NCBI GenBank assembly: GCA_019746355.1 | Contig: JAIESC010000068.1 | Span: forward strand, 62,001-126,000 | Direction of reading: 5' to 3' | DNA: 64,000 bases | Origin: Xanthobacteraceae bacterium | GTDB lineage: Bacteria > Pseudomonadota > Alphaproteobacteria > Rhizobiales > Xanthobacteraceae | Shown: positions 1 through 10,223 of the stretch, in pieces | Layout of the letters: each line of letters begins with the position of its first letter | Position numbering within the stretch: the stretch's first letter is position 1 | Notes under the pieces: generated by a model | What the model was told of the DNA's origin: nothing | Databases searched by the model: none | What the model saw: only the letters and a program-made list of their open reading frames with translations | Position numbers and translations under genes: made by a program

Positions 1-254
1 GCGGGCTGGTTGGTCGTTGTGGCGGACGTCGCTGACATGGGAAATTCCTGCGCTGTGCGGCCTGGCCAAGCCAATGCGACAAACCGGCGCTGCCGCTCTA
101 AGTCTTATAATAACATCGTCTTTTGGCGACGAAACCGGTTGAAACTCCCCGCCGGATCGCGTTTGCTGATCATCAAGACAACAAAGCGGTCGCCAAGGCC
201 GCGGGGCATCATCGATCATTCCGGCGTCGATCCGGTGAGGGAGGGGTTGCACTA
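1..254. other. Upstream region without a gene
   Basis: No convincing coding sequence. A perfect TATAAT hexamer lies at 106-111 but I see no good -35 box at the right distance, so a promoter for the receptor gene at 255 is only possible. A purine-rich Shine-Dalgarno stretch (GAGGGAGGGG) lies just ahead of the ATG at 255. An in-frame reading upstream of 255 is low-complexity and is better read as leader DNA. Confidence 0.4.
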
Positions 255-1559
255 ATGAAGAGCGTTCCATGGACAATTGCGGCCGCCGCAGGCTTGGCGT
301 TGGCATCCGCCGGCGCGGCATTCGCGCAGCAGGCTGCCGCGCCCGCGCCGATCAAGCTTGGCGTCGTATCGTTTCTCAGCGGCCCGGCCGCAAGCCCGTT
401 CGGCGTGCCCGGACGCAACGGCGCGGAAATCCTCATCGAGGCGCTCAACTCCGGCAAGGCGCCGGCCCCGTACAACACCGTGGGCTTCGGCGGCGCCAAG
501 ATCGATATCAAATGGGTCGATGAGGCGGGCTCCACCGCCCAGGTCGTGACCGAGTTCCGCAACCTCGTGCAACGCGATCAGGTCGACGCGGTCGTCGGCT
601 ACATCTCGTCGGGCAGTTGCCTCGCGGTGACGCCGGTTGCCGACGAGCTGAAGGCGCTGACGGTTTATTTCGACTGCGGCACGCCGCGCGTGTTCGAAGA
701 GAAGCCACGTGCGTATGTGTTCCGTCCGCCGTCACACGCGACGATGGATAACACCGCCGCCGCGCGCTACCTGCTTGCCAAGAAGAAAGACATCGCGTTG
801 TTCTCGGGCATCAATCAGAACTACGCGTGGGGTCAGGATTCGTGGAAGGACTTCGTCGCCGCGATGGCCGTGCTTGCGCCCAAGGCCAAGGTCGACAAGG
901 AGCTGTTCCCGAAGCTGTTCCAGGGCGAGTACGGCGCGGAAATCTCCACGCTGCTCACGTCGAAGTCGCAGGCGCTGCATTCGAGCTTCTGGGATGGCGA
1001 CCAGGAAAGCTTCATCATCCAGAGCGGCGCGCGCGGCCTTGCCAAGCGCATGCCCTATGTCGGCACCACGGTTGAATCCGCGATCTGGCGGCTGAAGGAC
1101 AAGATCCCGGACGGCACCATCGTCGGCGCCCGCGGACCGCATGGACCTCTTGCCCCCGATACGCCGTTGGCCAAGTGGTTCAAGGACATCTACGTCGACC
1201 GTTACGGCACGCCGCCGACCTATCCGTCCTACCAGATGGCCATCGCCGTCCTCGGCCTGAAGGTGGCATGGGAAAAGGCGCAGGGCGCCAAGGGCGGCAG
1301 CAAGCCTAGCACCGACGACGTCGCCAAGGCCTTCAAGGGCATCGAGTACGAGAGCCCGTCCGGCCGCGTGAAGATGGCGCTCGGCGGCGGGCATCAGGGC
1401 ATCCAGGACACGGCCTACGGCACCTATCGCTACAACAAGCAGAAGCAGGCGCCGGAAGTCGTCGACATCGTCCGCTACCCGGCGGAGTGCGTGAATCCGC
1501 CCGCCGACAAGACCGCGGAAGAGTGGATCAAGGCGGGCATGCCGGGCGCCAAGTGCTGA
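255..1559 (+). CDS. Branched-chain amino acid-type ABC transporter substrate-binding protein
   Basis: Periplasmic receptor of the LivK/LivJ type (Peripla_BP_6 fold), 434 aa. The start at 255 gives a clean Sec signal peptide (MKSVPW, hydrophobic core, cleavage near AFA-QQ) and has a strong ribosome binding site, so I prefer it to the longer frame that opens at 123. The mature protein begins with the typical KLGVVSFLSGP strand. Cysteines near residues 117 and 137 and at the C-terminus could form disulfides. It heads a five-gene importer with LivH, LivM, LivG and LivF. Family members bind amino acids but also aromatic acids, amides and urea; the ligand cannot be told here. Confidence 0.9.
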   Translation: MKSVPWTIAAAAGLALASAGAAFAQQAAAPAPIKLGVVSFLSGPAASPFGVPGRNGAEILIEALNSGKAPAPYNTVGFGGAKIDIKWVDEAGSTAQVVTEFRNLVQRDQVDAVVGYISSGSCLAVTPVADELKALTVYFDCGTPRVFEEKPRAYVFRPPSHATMDNTAAARYLLAKKKDIALFSGINQNYAWGQDSWKDFVAAMAVLAPKAKVDKELFPKLFQGEYGAEISTLLTSKSQALHSSFWDGDQESFIIQSGARGLAKRMPYVGTTVESAIWRLKDKIPDGTIVGARGPHGPLAPDTPLAKWFKDIYVDRYGTPPTYPSYQMAIAVLGLKVAWEKAQGAKGGSKPSTDDVAKAFKGIEYESPSGRVKMALGGGHQGIQDTAYGTYRYNKQKQAPEVVDIVRYPAECVNPPADKTAEEWIKAGMPGAKC

Positions 1560-1665
1560 CGATCCGACCGTCTGAGCACCGCGTGCTGAACATTCCGCTC
1601 CGAACGATTGCGGCGGGGGCCATCCCGGTCCCCGCCGTTCCCTTGGGTAACGTGCAGGTCGCAAC

Positions 1666-2562
1666 GTGCTCACCGCCTTCGCCATCTTGACGGACGGCCT
1701 GGTCTACGCGGCCTACCTGTTCCTGGTCGCCGTCGGCCTCACGCTGATCTTCGGCGTGATGAAGATCCTCAATGTGACGCACGGCTCGTTCTACGCTTTC
1801 GGGGCCTACGGCGCGGCGACCGCGGCGGGGATCTGGTACGAGCGAGGCCTGCCCGACGCGGGCGGCTTCCTGTTCATGGTCGCGCTGGCCATGCTGATCG
1901 GACTTGTGATCGGCATCGTGCTGGAGCGCGGCATTCTCCGTTTGGTCTACGGCCGCGACGAGGTCGTGGTCGTGCTCGTCACCTACGCCGTGTTCCTCAT
2001 TCTCGAGGATGTCATCGTTCTGGTATGGGGCGCGCAGTCCTATTCCGCCTATCAGCCGATGGTCGCGGCGGGCTCGATCGACATCGGCGACCTGACCTTG
2101 TCGAACTACGACATCGGCCTTGTGGTGCTTGCGGCCGCGCTCGCCGCGCTCGGTTACTGGGCGCTGAAATACACCCGCTACGGACGGCTTCTTACGGTCG
2201 TGATTTTCGACCGCGAAACCGCCGCCGCCTACGGCGTCAACGTCAAGGTCATCTTCACCGTGACGTTCGTCATCGGCGCGATGCTTGGCGCGCTCGGCGG
2301 TGCGGTGATGGCACCGAAGATTTCCGTCACCCTCGGCATCGGCGTCGAGGTGATCGTCATTGCCTTCGCGGTGGTGGCGATCGGCGGCATGGGCTCGATC
2401 GAGGGCGCGCTGATCGGCGCCCTGATCGTCGGCATCACCCGCGCCGCCGCGGTGCATCTCGTGCCGCAGCTCGAGCTGTTCGTGATCTACGCCGTGATGG
2501 CGCTGGTTCTGGGCTTCCGTCCTTACGGCCTGTTCAGCCAGGCCCAGCCGCGAAAGATATGA
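1666..2562 (+). CDS. Branched-chain amino acid-type ABC transporter permease, LivH family
   Basis: Inner-membrane permease of 298 aa with about eight hydrophobic segments. The N-terminal LTLIFGVMKILNVTHGSF motif is diagnostic for LivH, and the C-terminal FRPYGLF ending is also typical. Start is GTG at 1666 with only a weak ribosome binding site; no better start is visible. The stop overlaps the next gene (LivM) in an ATGA, so the two are probably translationally coupled. It should pair with LivM to form the channel for the receptor encoded at 255. Confidence 0.9.
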   Translation: MLTAFAILTDGLVYAAYLFLVAVGLTLIFGVMKILNVTHGSFYAFGAYGAATAAGIWYERGLPDAGGFLFMVALAMLIGLVIGIVLERGILRLVYGRDEVVVVLVTYAVFLILEDVIVLVWGAQSYSAYQPMVAAGSIDIGDLTLSNYDIGLVVLAAALAALGYWALKYTRYGRLLTVVIFDRETAAAYGVNVKVIFTVTFVIGAMLGALGGAVMAPKISVTLGIGVEVIVIAFAVVAIGGMGSIEGALIGALIVGITRAAAVHLVPQLELFVIYAVMALVLGFRPYGLFSQAQPRKI

Positions 2563-3509
2563 CCATGCGCGCCGGATCGACGCTGTTCGGAGCCCTGGCC
2601 TTTGTCGCGATCGCCGCAGTTGCGCCATGGCTGCCGCCCTGGCTCGTGTCGCTGGCCACCATTGCGTTTGCCAATGCGCTGGTGGTGCTCGGGTTGATCA
2701 TTCTGTGGCGCACGGGGCTCGTGCCGTTCGGACAGGCGCTGTTCTACGCGGTCGGCGCCTATGCGGTGGCCCTGATCGGGCGCTACACGCCGATCCGCGA
2801 CGTGTTCGTCGTGGTGCTGGCAGGCGCCGTCTGTGCCGGCGTGGTCGCCTACATCGTCGGATTTCTGCTCGCGCGCTATCGCGAGATCTTCTTCGCGATG
2901 CTGAGCCTGGCGATGTCGATGATCCTCTACGGCATCCTGGTGAAAACCGAGACGCTCGGCTCGACCGACGGATTTCACGTGGTGGCCGGCACGTTTCTCG
3001 GCTATCGCCCGGACGGGCCGGAGCGCAACCTCGCGATCTACTGGCTGGTGCTGGGCTTCTGCGCCATCGCCGCATGGGTGGTGGCGCGCTATTTCCGCTC
3101 GGTCGCGGGCTCGCTGTGCAATCCGATCCGCGACAACGAAATCCGCGTCGAGTTCCTCGGCATCTCGGTGGACCGGCTGATCCATCTCAAGCTCGTCGTG
3201 TCCGGCGTGCTCGCGGGTATCGGCGGTGCGCTCGCGGCGCTGGCCGTGCAGCACGTCGATCCGGCGATGGCCTACTGGACCACGTCGGGCGGCTTCGTGT
3301 TCGTGACGATCCTCGCGGGCGCGGGGTCGGTCGCGGCAGCATTCGTCGGCTCGCTGGTGTTCGAGCTGGTCCGTTCGGTCGCGGTCACGCTGGTGCCCGG
3401 TGAGTGGCAGATGATCCTCGGCACGGTGCTGCTGCTGACCATCCTGTTCCTGCCGGAGGGCTTGGGCTCACTCGTCTCCAGGTTCCGCCGCAAGGGGACG
3501 GCGCCATGA
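2559..3509 (+). CDS. Branched-chain amino acid-type ABC transporter permease, LivM family
   Basis: Inner-membrane permease, 316 aa, many hydrophobic segments. It carries LivM features: the VPFGQALFYAVGAY stretch, the NPIRDNEIRVEFLGI cytoplasmic loop that contacts the ATPase, and an LFLPEGLGSL ending. The start is ATG at 2559 inside the LivH stop (ATGA overlap); a second ATG two codons later (2565) is possible. Partner of the LivH at 1666. Followed after 10 bases by the LivG ATPase. Confidence 0.9.
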   Translation: MTMRAGSTLFGALAFVAIAAVAPWLPPWLVSLATIAFANALVVLGLIILWRTGLVPFGQALFYAVGAYAVALIGRYTPIRDVFVVVLAGAVCAGVVAYIVGFLLARYREIFFAMLSLAMSMILYGILVKTETLGSTDGFHVVAGTFLGYRPDGPERNLAIYWLVLGFCAIAAWVVARYFRSVAGSLCNPIRDNEIRVEFLGISVDRLIHLKLVVSGVLAGIGGALAALAVQHVDPAMAYWTTSGGFVFVTILAGAGSVAAAFVGSLVFELVRSVAVTLVPGEWQMILGTVLLLTILFLPEGLGSLVSRFRRKGTAP

Positions 3510-3519
3510 GAGCCGCACG

Positions 3520-4302
3520 ATGAGCGATATCCTCACCGTCAAGGACCTGGAGAAGACGTTCGGCTCGGTGGTCGCCGCCCGCGACATCTCCGTGTCGGTG
3601 CCGGCGCATCAGACCGTCGGGATCATCGGCGCGAACGGCGCAGGCAAGACCACCTTCGTCAACATGATCACCGGGCATCTGGCGCCGTCGAAGGGCTCGA
3701 TCCGGTTCGAGGGCAAGGACATCACCGGGCTGCCGTCGCGTCAGATCACCCGGCTCGGCATCTCGCGCTCGTTCCAGGTCGCGCAGGTGTTTCCCACCAT
3801 GACCGTGATCGAGAACATGCGGATCGCGGCCGCCATTGCCCGCGGCCGCGACAGCATGCTCGACCGCCTGCTGACGCCGCTCGATGCGGCGGAGACCGCA
3901 TCCGAGACCGACGCCGCGCTCGAACTGTTCCAGATCGCTCGCTACCGCGATGCTCGGGCCGCCACCTTGCCGCAGGGCGTCCGCAAGCTGCTCGACATCG
4001 CTATGGCGATCGCCGGCGCGCCTCGCCTTCTTCTGCTGGACGAGCCGACCAGCGGCATTTCCATCGAGGAAAAGTTCGACCTGATGGAAGTGGTGATGTC
4101 GGCGCTGAAGACGCGAAAGATCACCGTGCTGTTCGTCGAGCATGACATGGACATCGTCGGCCGCTTTGCCGACCGCGTGCTGGCCTTCTACGACGGCACC
4201 GTGATCGCCGACGAGAAGCCCGAGGCAGTGCTGGCCAATCCACAAGTGCAGACGCTGATCAGCGGCACGCAGCGGGCGCATCTGGGGACCGTGGATGTTT
4301 AA
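3520..4302 (+). CDS. ABC transporter ATP-binding protein, LivG family
   Basis: Cytoplasmic ATPase, 260 aa. Walker A GANGAGKTT at residues 37-45, Q-loop Gln near 86, Walker B LLLLDEP near 170-176 and switch His near 208 (VEHDMD) are present. The signature motif reads LPQGVRK (149-155) in place of the usual LSYGQQR: the central glycine is kept but serine and the acidic/glutamine positions are changed. The C-terminal tail also differs from the common NPRVQEVYL ending. Gene overlaps LivF by 8 bases. Energises the permease pair 1666-3509. Confidence 0.9.
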   Translation: MSDILTVKDLEKTFGSVVAARDISVSVPAHQTVGIIGANGAGKTTFVNMITGHLAPSKGSIRFEGKDITGLPSRQITRLGISRSFQVAQVFPTMTVIENMRIAAAIARGRDSMLDRLLTPLDAAETASETDAALELFQIARYRDARAATLPQGVRKLLDIAMAIAGAPRLLLLDEPTSGISIEEKFDLMEVVMSALKTRKITVLFVEHDMDIVGRFADRVLAFYDGTVIADEKPEAVLANPQVQTLISGTQRAHLGTVDV

Positions 4303-4936
4303 GGTGTCCGACCTCAACGTCTCGATCGGCCCGGTGCCGATCATTCGCAACGTTTCGCTCGCGATGGAAGAGGGCGAAATGTGCGGTCTGATCGGCCGCA
4401 ACGGAGCGGGCAAGACCACGCTGATGCGCGCGCTGATGGGCGCATTGCCGGCATCCGGCACGGCGTCACTCGGCGACGTCGAGCTTCTGGCGCGGCCGGG
4501 CCATGAGCGCGTGCATCACGGCATCGGCTACATGCCGGAGGATCGCCGGCTCGTGCCGCAATTCACCGTCGAGGAGAACATCCGGCTGCCGACCTGGACC
4601 ACGAAGGCCGACGGCGTCGAGGAGCGGCTCGCCTGGATATTCACCATCATGCCCGAGGTCGAGAAATTCCGCGCCCGCCGCGCGCTGGAATTGTCCGGCG
4701 GTCAGCAGAAGATGGTGGCGCTGGCGCGCGCGTTGATGGCGGGCCGCCGCATCCTTCTGCTCGATGAGCCGTTCGAAGGCCTCGCGCCCGCGCTGGCCCG
4801 CCGCCTTGGCGAGGTGATGGCCAACCTCAAGAGCCAGGGCGTGTCGGTGCTGATCGCGGAATCGAACGAGGTGCACGTCGCCGACCTGCTTTCGCGCGCC
4901 TTCCGCATCGAGCGCGGCGCGGTGGCGGCCGTCTGA
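4295..4936 (+). CDS. ABC transporter ATP-binding protein, LivF family
   Basis: Cytoplasmic ATPase of 213 aa, shorter than most LivF proteins (about 235). Walker A GRNGAGKTT at 34-42, the LivF-specific GYMPEDRRLVP segment near 78-88, signature LSGGQQ at 133-138 and Walker B ILLLDEP at 153-159. The switch position reads IAESN where most LivF have VEQN, so the usual Gln after Glu is replaced by Ser. Last gene of the 255-4936 transporter operon; its start lies within the end of LivG. Confidence 0.9.
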   Translation: MFKVSDLNVSIGPVPIIRNVSLAMEEGEMCGLIGRNGAGKTTLMRALMGALPASGTASLGDVELLARPGHERVHHGIGYMPEDRRLVPQFTVEENIRLPTWTTKADGVEERLAWIFTIMPEVEKFRARRALELSGGQQKMVALARALMAGRRILLLDEPFEGLAPALARRLGEVMANLKSQGVSVLIAESNEVHVADLLSRAFRIERGAVAAV

Positions 4937-5248
4937 GCGCGCCGCACGCCGTCGGAGCCAGCGGGTCTCTTTTTGCCGCTTTTTTCCGCATCGGCGGGCC
5001 GTTGGCAGCCTTGAAAATTGGTGGCAGTCTATCCCGGCAAAGGACGCTGATGGCGGACGCGGTGGTGCGCGGTTCGTAGGGGGGCATCAGAGGAGTTCTT
5101 GAGAGCCGCACCGCTCTTTTTTTGCCATCGGACAGACCTTTCAAGTGAGCAGCAGCCGATTCAACGGCCGCGCGGGAGTTCGGGATTCGCCGGACCGCTC
5201 GTGGCGATGACCGTAATCCCTTCGGGCGGACCAGGAAGGGGATGCATC
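4937..5248. other. Intergenic gap between two transporter operons
   Basis: No gene seen. Holds two T-rich runs (around 4969-4986) and a short stem AGAGC/GCTCT (5102-5106 with 5113-5117) followed by seven T residues, which could be a weak rho-independent terminator for the first operon. No convincing promoter pair could be placed for the receptor at 5249, which has a good ribosome binding site (AGGAAGGGG) ahead of its ATG. Confidence 0.35.
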
Positions 5249-6565
5249 ATGGTTGACGACGCTCGGGAGCAAGATAGACGGGACCAAGATAAACGTGACC
5301 AAGACTTCTGGTATCGCGGCAAGGTTACCCGCCGCCGCGTGATCGGTTACGGCGTATCGGCCGGCGCGCTCGGTGCGACCATGCTGGTGCCCGCGCCGTG
5401 GCAGACAGCCTTCGGTCAGGCCAAGCCCTACAAGATCGGCTCGGAGCAGCCGCTGTCCGGCGCGGGCGCCGCCGGCGGCAAGACCGCACTGGTCGGCCTG
5501 CAGATGGCGGTCGACCGCATCAACAAGATGGGCGGCATCAACGGCCGGCCGGTCGAGATCGTCGTCGCCGACGACGAGTCGAAGCCCGACGTCGGCCGCC
5601 GCAAGGTCGAGAAGCTTCTGGTCGAAGACAAGGTCGACGCCCATGTCGGCGGCTTCCTGTCCAACATCTGCCTCGCCTGCATGCCGGTGTTCGAGGAGTA
5701 CAAGGTGCTCAACATGATCAGCGTGTGCCTCGACACCACGCTGACCACCACCAAGTGCAACAAGTACAGCTTCCGCCCCTATGACTATGCGCCGTCGCAG
5801 GCGGTGGCGTTTTCGCCGACGCTGGTCAAGATGGGCAAGCGCTGGCACATCGCCTACGCCGACTACTCCTGGGGCCAGTCCACCAAGGACGCCTACGTGG
5901 AGCAGATCAAGAAGGCGGGCGGCGAGATCGTCGGCACCACCGGCATCCCGCTCGGCACCGCCGACATGACGCCGTTCCTCTCGAAGATCACCGGCAACTT
6001 CGACGGGTTGTTCGGCATCTTCTTCGGCAAGGACGGCGTGACCATCGGCAATCAGGCGTTCGACCTCGGCCTCACCAGGAAATACAAGTGGGCGGGCGAC
6101 GGTGCGATCGCCGAGTCGACCAACATTCCTGCGCTCGGCAACAAGATCGAGGGCTTCATCGGCATCAACCGCTACGTTCCGACGCTGGAAGCTCCGCTCA
6201 ATACGCCGGCGCACAAGAAGTTCTGGGACGACGCCAAGGCGCGGCTGTCCAAGATCGACTCGTCGAACCCGGACCCGGACCGCTACGTGCAGTCGAACTT
6301 CGAGGCGATGAACGCCCTGAAGATCGGCATGGAGAAATCCAAATTCCGCGGCCGCGAGGACACCGACAAGCTGATCGCCGCTCTCGAGGGACTTGAGATG
6401 AAGGAGGGCGACGACTTCCCGCAGGGCGACAAGACGCTCCGCAAGGAAGACCACCAAGCGTTCCTGCGCCAGTTCATCTTCGAGATGAAAGGCGGCAAGC
6501 CCAAGATCCTGCAGGTGGTGGACAAGGACAAGACGCTGTTCCCGCCGGCCTGCAAGTTCGCCTAA
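5249..6565 (+). CDS. ABC transporter substrate-binding protein with Tat signal
   Basis: LivK-type receptor, 438 aa. A charged N-terminal stretch rich in Asp and Arg is followed by a twin-arginine export signal (TRRRVIGYG, residues about 30-38) and a hydrophobic segment ending near FGQA, so export by the Tat pathway is likely. The mature part opens with YKIGSEQPLSGAGA, typical of the branched-chain family. Chosen ATG at 5249 has an AGGAAGGGG ribosome binding site 8 bases upstream; longer upstream readings lack one. It begins a second importer, ordered receptor, LivG, LivF, LivH, LivM. Tat use suggests folding, or cofactor/ligand binding, before export, which is an inference. Confidence 0.9.
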   Translation: MVDDAREQDRRDQDKRDQDFWYRGKVTRRRVIGYGVSAGALGATMLVPAPWQTAFGQAKPYKIGSEQPLSGAGAAGGKTALVGLQMAVDRINKMGGINGRPVEIVVADDESKPDVGRRKVEKLLVEDKVDAHVGGFLSNICLACMPVFEEYKVLNMISVCLDTTLTTTKCNKYSFRPYDYAPSQAVAFSPTLVKMGKRWHIAYADYSWGQSTKDAYVEQIKKAGGEIVGTTGIPLGTADMTPFLSKITGNFDGLFGIFFGKDGVTIGNQAFDLGLTRKYKWAGDGAIAESTNIPALGNKIEGFIGINRYVPTLEAPLNTPAHKKFWDDAKARLSKIDSSNPDPDRYVQSNFEAMNALKIGMEKSKFRGREDTDKLIAALEGLEMKEGDDFPQGDKTLRKEDHQAFLRQFIFEMKGGKPKILQVVDKDKTLFPPACKFA

Positions 6566-7356
6566 GTGTCGGTCGCAACGTCACAAGTCGCTTCCTCCCC
6601 GGCTGAGAGCCGGGGAGGCAAGGCGGTCCCTGTGCTCCGCACCGAGGGACTGACCATCCGCTTCGGCGGATTGACCGCGCTCAACAACGTCAACGTGAGC
6701 ATCGGCCGCGGCGAAATCCGCGCCATCATCGGCCCGAACGGCGCCGGCAAGAGCACGTTCTTCAACTGCGTCACCGGCGTGCTGCGCCCGACCTCGGGCC
6801 GCATCCTGCTCAACGGCAACGACATCACCGGACAGCCGCCCAATCTGATCTCGCGCTCGGGCGTGGCGCGCTCCTACCAGATCACCAACATCCTGCCGAA
6901 CGCGACCACGCTGGAGAACGTCCGCATCGCCGCGCAGTCGCGCCGGCACGGCTGGAACATGTTCCGGCATTACACCGAGTTCCGCGACATCATCGACAAG
7001 GCGCAGGCGGTGCTCGCCTCGGTCGGGCTTGCCGGCAAGGCCGACGAGCTTGCGTCGAACCTGTCGCATGGCGAGCAGCGCAACCTCGAGATCGGCATCG
7101 CGCTCGCGACCGAGCCGCAGCTTCTGTGCCTCGACGAGCCGACCGCCGGCATGAGCGCCGCCGAGACGCACGACACCATGCAGCTCGTGCGCAAGATCGC
7201 CAAGGACCTGACGATCCTGATCGTCGAGCACGACATGCAGCTCGTGATGGAGCTCGCCGACCGGATCACCGTGTTCCACTACGGCGAGGTGCTGGCCGAC
7301 GGTCCGCCGGCGGAGATCCAGAGCAATCCGCGCGTCCAGGAGGTCTATCTCAAGAC

Positions 7357-7360
<4 letters not shown>
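6566..7360 (+). CDS. ABC transporter ATP-binding protein, LivG family
   Basis: ATPase of 264 aa. Start is GTG directly after the receptor stop (TAA GTG), leaving no spacer. An N-terminal extension of about 20 residues precedes the domain. Walker A GPNGAGKST at 56-64, Q-loop in SYQITNIL, signature LSHGEQ at 166-171, Walker B LLCLDEP at 186-192, switch VEHDMQ, and the family C-terminus NPRVQEVYL. An ATGA overlap couples it to LivF. Confidence 0.92.
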
Positions 7361-8091
<731 letters not shown>

Positions 8092-8092
8092 C

Positions 8093-8989
8093 ATGGCATC
8101 GGTGCTCGCGGTCTTTGCCGACATTCCCTTCGACCAGATCCTGATCCAGACGGTGAACGGCATCGTCACCGGCATGATCCTGGCGCTGATCGCCTCCGGG
8201 CTGACGCTGATCTTCGGCATCATGGACGTGGTGAACTTCGCCCATGGCGAATTGTTCATGCTCGGCGCCTATCTCGGCGTGGTCGTGCTCTCGCTCACCG
8301 GCAGCTTCTGGCTCGCGCTGATTCTCGCCACGCTCATTGTCGGGATTTTCGGCGCAGCGATGCAGATCACCACGCTGCGCCCGCTGATCGGCCGCGATCC
8401 GCTCACCACCATCCTTGCGACCTTCGGCGTGTCGCTGATCCTGCAGAACTACGCGCTCTGGCAGTTCGGTCCGGTGGCGCGCAAGATCAACGAGCCGTTC
8501 ACCGGCCATTTCCAACTCTTCTATCTGGAGTATCCGTGGTACCGCATCATGATCGCGGTGCTGTCGGCGGCGATCATCGGCGGCTTCTGGCTGTTCCTGA
8601 AATACGGCAAGTACGGCATCTGGATCAGGGCGACCACGCAGGACCGGGTGATGGCGCAGGCGATGGGCATTCCCGTGCCGCTCGTCCACACCGCTGCGTT
8701 TGCGATCGGCGCGGCGATGGCGGCGGCAAGCGGCGTCCTGTTCGGGCCGCTGGTCGGCGTCAATCACACCATGGGGCTCGACTGGGTGCTGAAGGCCTTC
8801 ATCGTCGTCGTGGTCGGCGGCATGGGCAATCTCGGCGGCTCGATCGCGGCCGCGATCTTCATCAGCCTGCTGGAGGCCTACGCTTCGATCTGGGTGAGCC
8901 CGGCGCAGGCGGTGATCGTCTCGTTCGTCGTCCTGATCCTTACGCTCCTGTTCCGGCCGACCGGCCTGTTCGTTCCCACGCCCAAATAA
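8093..8989 (+). CDS. Branched-chain amino acid-type ABC transporter permease, LivH family
   Basis: Inner-membrane permease, 298 aa. The LTLIFGIMDVVNFAHGE motif near residue 40 is the LivH hallmark, and the ending LLFRPTGLF is typical. About eight hydrophobic segments. Ten bases separate it from LivM. The gene order (ATPases before permeases) differs from the first operon, so the two systems are not a simple tandem duplication. Confidence 0.92.
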   Translation: MASVLAVFADIPFDQILIQTVNGIVTGMILALIASGLTLIFGIMDVVNFAHGELFMLGAYLGVVVLSLTGSFWLALILATLIVGIFGAAMQITTLRPLIGRDPLTTILATFGVSLILQNYALWQFGPVARKINEPFTGHFQLFYLEYPWYRIMIAVLSAAIIGGFWLFLKYGKYGIWIRATTQDRVMAQAMGIPVPLVHTAAFAIGAAMAAASGVLFGPLVGVNHTMGLDWVLKAFIVVVVGGMGNLGGSIAAAIFISLLEAYASIWVSPAQAVIVSFVVLILTLLFRPTGLFVPTPK

Positions 8990-8999
8990 TTGCGCCCAA

Positions 9000-9965
9000 A
9001 TGAGCCCCGACAAGCGCCACACCATCGTCTACTGGACCGGATTCTGCGTCGTCATGGCGCTGCTGATCGCAGCGCCGCTGGTGCTGCCGGAGTTCTGGCG
9101 GCGCTTTCTCACCGAGATCCTGATCTGGGGCCTGCTGGCGATGTCGTCCGATATTCTGATCGGCTACACCGGCATGGTCTCGTTCGGCCATTCGGCGTTC
9201 TTCGGGCTCGGCATGTATGGGGCCGCCGCGGCGCTGCTGATGGTCGCGCCGCCCAATCTTCTGCTGGCGCTGATTTTCGGCCTTGTCGCCGCCGCTCTGG
9301 TCTCGACCTTCGTCGCTTATTTTTCGACGCGGCTGCGCGACATCTACTTTGCCATCACCACGCTGATCTTCTCGCAGATCTTCTACGTCGTCATCTTCAC
9401 CTGGACCGAGGTCACCGGCGGCGAGAACGGCCTGTCGTTCCGCCGTCCCGCGCTCGGCATCCCCGGCATCTGGACCACGCCGTTCACCTCCGAGACGCTG
9501 CACTGGTTCGTGCTGGCGGTGGTGGCCGCGTCCTATCTGATCCTGCGCCGCATCACCCAATCGCCGTTCGGCATGGTGCTGCAGTCGATCCGCGAGAACG
9601 AGCCGCGCACGCGCGCCATCGGCTATCCGGTGGAGCGCTACAAGATCATGGCGGTCATGCTGTCCGGCCTGTTCGCGGGCCTCGCCGGCGTGCTCTACGC
9701 CATCCAGAACCGCTTCGCCGCGCCCGACTTCGTGTTCTTCCTGATCTCGGGCGAGGCGGTGATCTTCAACGTCATGGGCGGCATCGGCACCCTGGTCGGG
9801 CCGATCGTCGGGGCCGGGACGTTCCTGCTGCTGCGCGAATTCCTCGGCCGGCTGTTCGGCGAGCAATTCCCTTACCTGATCCCGCTCGGCTTCATCTTCA
9901 TCGTCATGATCATCTTCCTGCCGCAGGGCATCCTCGGCTTCGCGCGAAGGTGGCTGAACCGCTAA
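9000..9965 (+). CDS. Branched-chain amino acid-type ABC transporter permease, LivM family
   Basis: Inner-membrane permease, 321 aa. Contains VSFGHSAFFGLGMYG, SIRENEPRTRAIGYPVERYK (the ATPase-contact loop) and the FLPQGILG ending. Last gene of the 5249-9965 operon. A large nested palindromic element follows immediately and may protect or terminate the message. Confidence 0.92.
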   Translation: MSPDKRHTIVYWTGFCVVMALLIAAPLVLPEFWRRFLTEILIWGLLAMSSDILIGYTGMVSFGHSAFFGLGMYGAAAALLMVAPPNLLLALIFGLVAAALVSTFVAYFSTRLRDIYFAITTLIFSQIFYVVIFTWTEVTGGENGLSFRRPALGIPGIWTTPFTSETLHWFVLAVVAASYLILRRITQSPFGMVLQSIRENEPRTRAIGYPVERYKIMAVMLSGLFAGLAGVLYAIQNRFAAPDFVFFLISGEAVIFNVMGGIGTLVGPIVGAGTFLLLREFLGRLFGEQFPYLIPLGFIFIVMIIFLPQGILGFARRWLNR

Positions 9966-9977
9966 GGCACACTCTCG

Positions 9978-10152
9978 CGTGTCCCGGGCGCAGCGCAGCA
10001 TGAGCGCAGCGAATGGTGCGCTGCGGCCCGGGACCGTTCCACAGGAGGTGGGTGGAACGGTCCCGGATCAGCCATAGCGCGTCGAAGACGCGCGTCAACG
10101 CGCTTATGGCACCGCTGCGCTTCGCTCCGCGCTGCGCCGCATCCGGGACACG
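9978..10152. repeat. Nested palindromic repeat element (family R1 core inside)
   Basis: Three levels of inverted repeat. Outer arms CGTGTCCCGG (9978-9987) and CCGGGACACG (10143-10152). A perfect 15-bp stem at 10028-10042 with 10052-10066 and a 9-base loop. An inner element at 10072-10109 built on GCGTCGAAGACGC flanked by CCATAGCGCG and CGCTTATGG. The inner core recurs at 13131, 30649, 31859 (three times) and 63252. No T-run follows, so this is a REP-like element, not a simple terminator. Confidence 0.75.
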
Positions 10153-10223
10153 TGTGGCGCGGGCCCGCACTTCGTGTAACATCTAAAAACAGAAGCTTTT
10201 GAAAAATCCGGGAGCAAACAACC

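Noticed and set aside
123..254. N-terminal extension of the first receptor
   Set aside because: The extension would precede an intact signal peptide and lacks a ribosome binding site, so the start at 255 is preferred.
5141..6457. 438-codon minus-strand frame opposite the Tat-exported receptor
   Set aside because: Antisense shadow of a clear ABC receptor gene; composition is low-complexity.
10028..10066. 15-bp stem after LivM as a rho-independent terminator
   Set aside because: No T-run follows on either strand and it is nested in a larger repeat; a terminator role is unproven.
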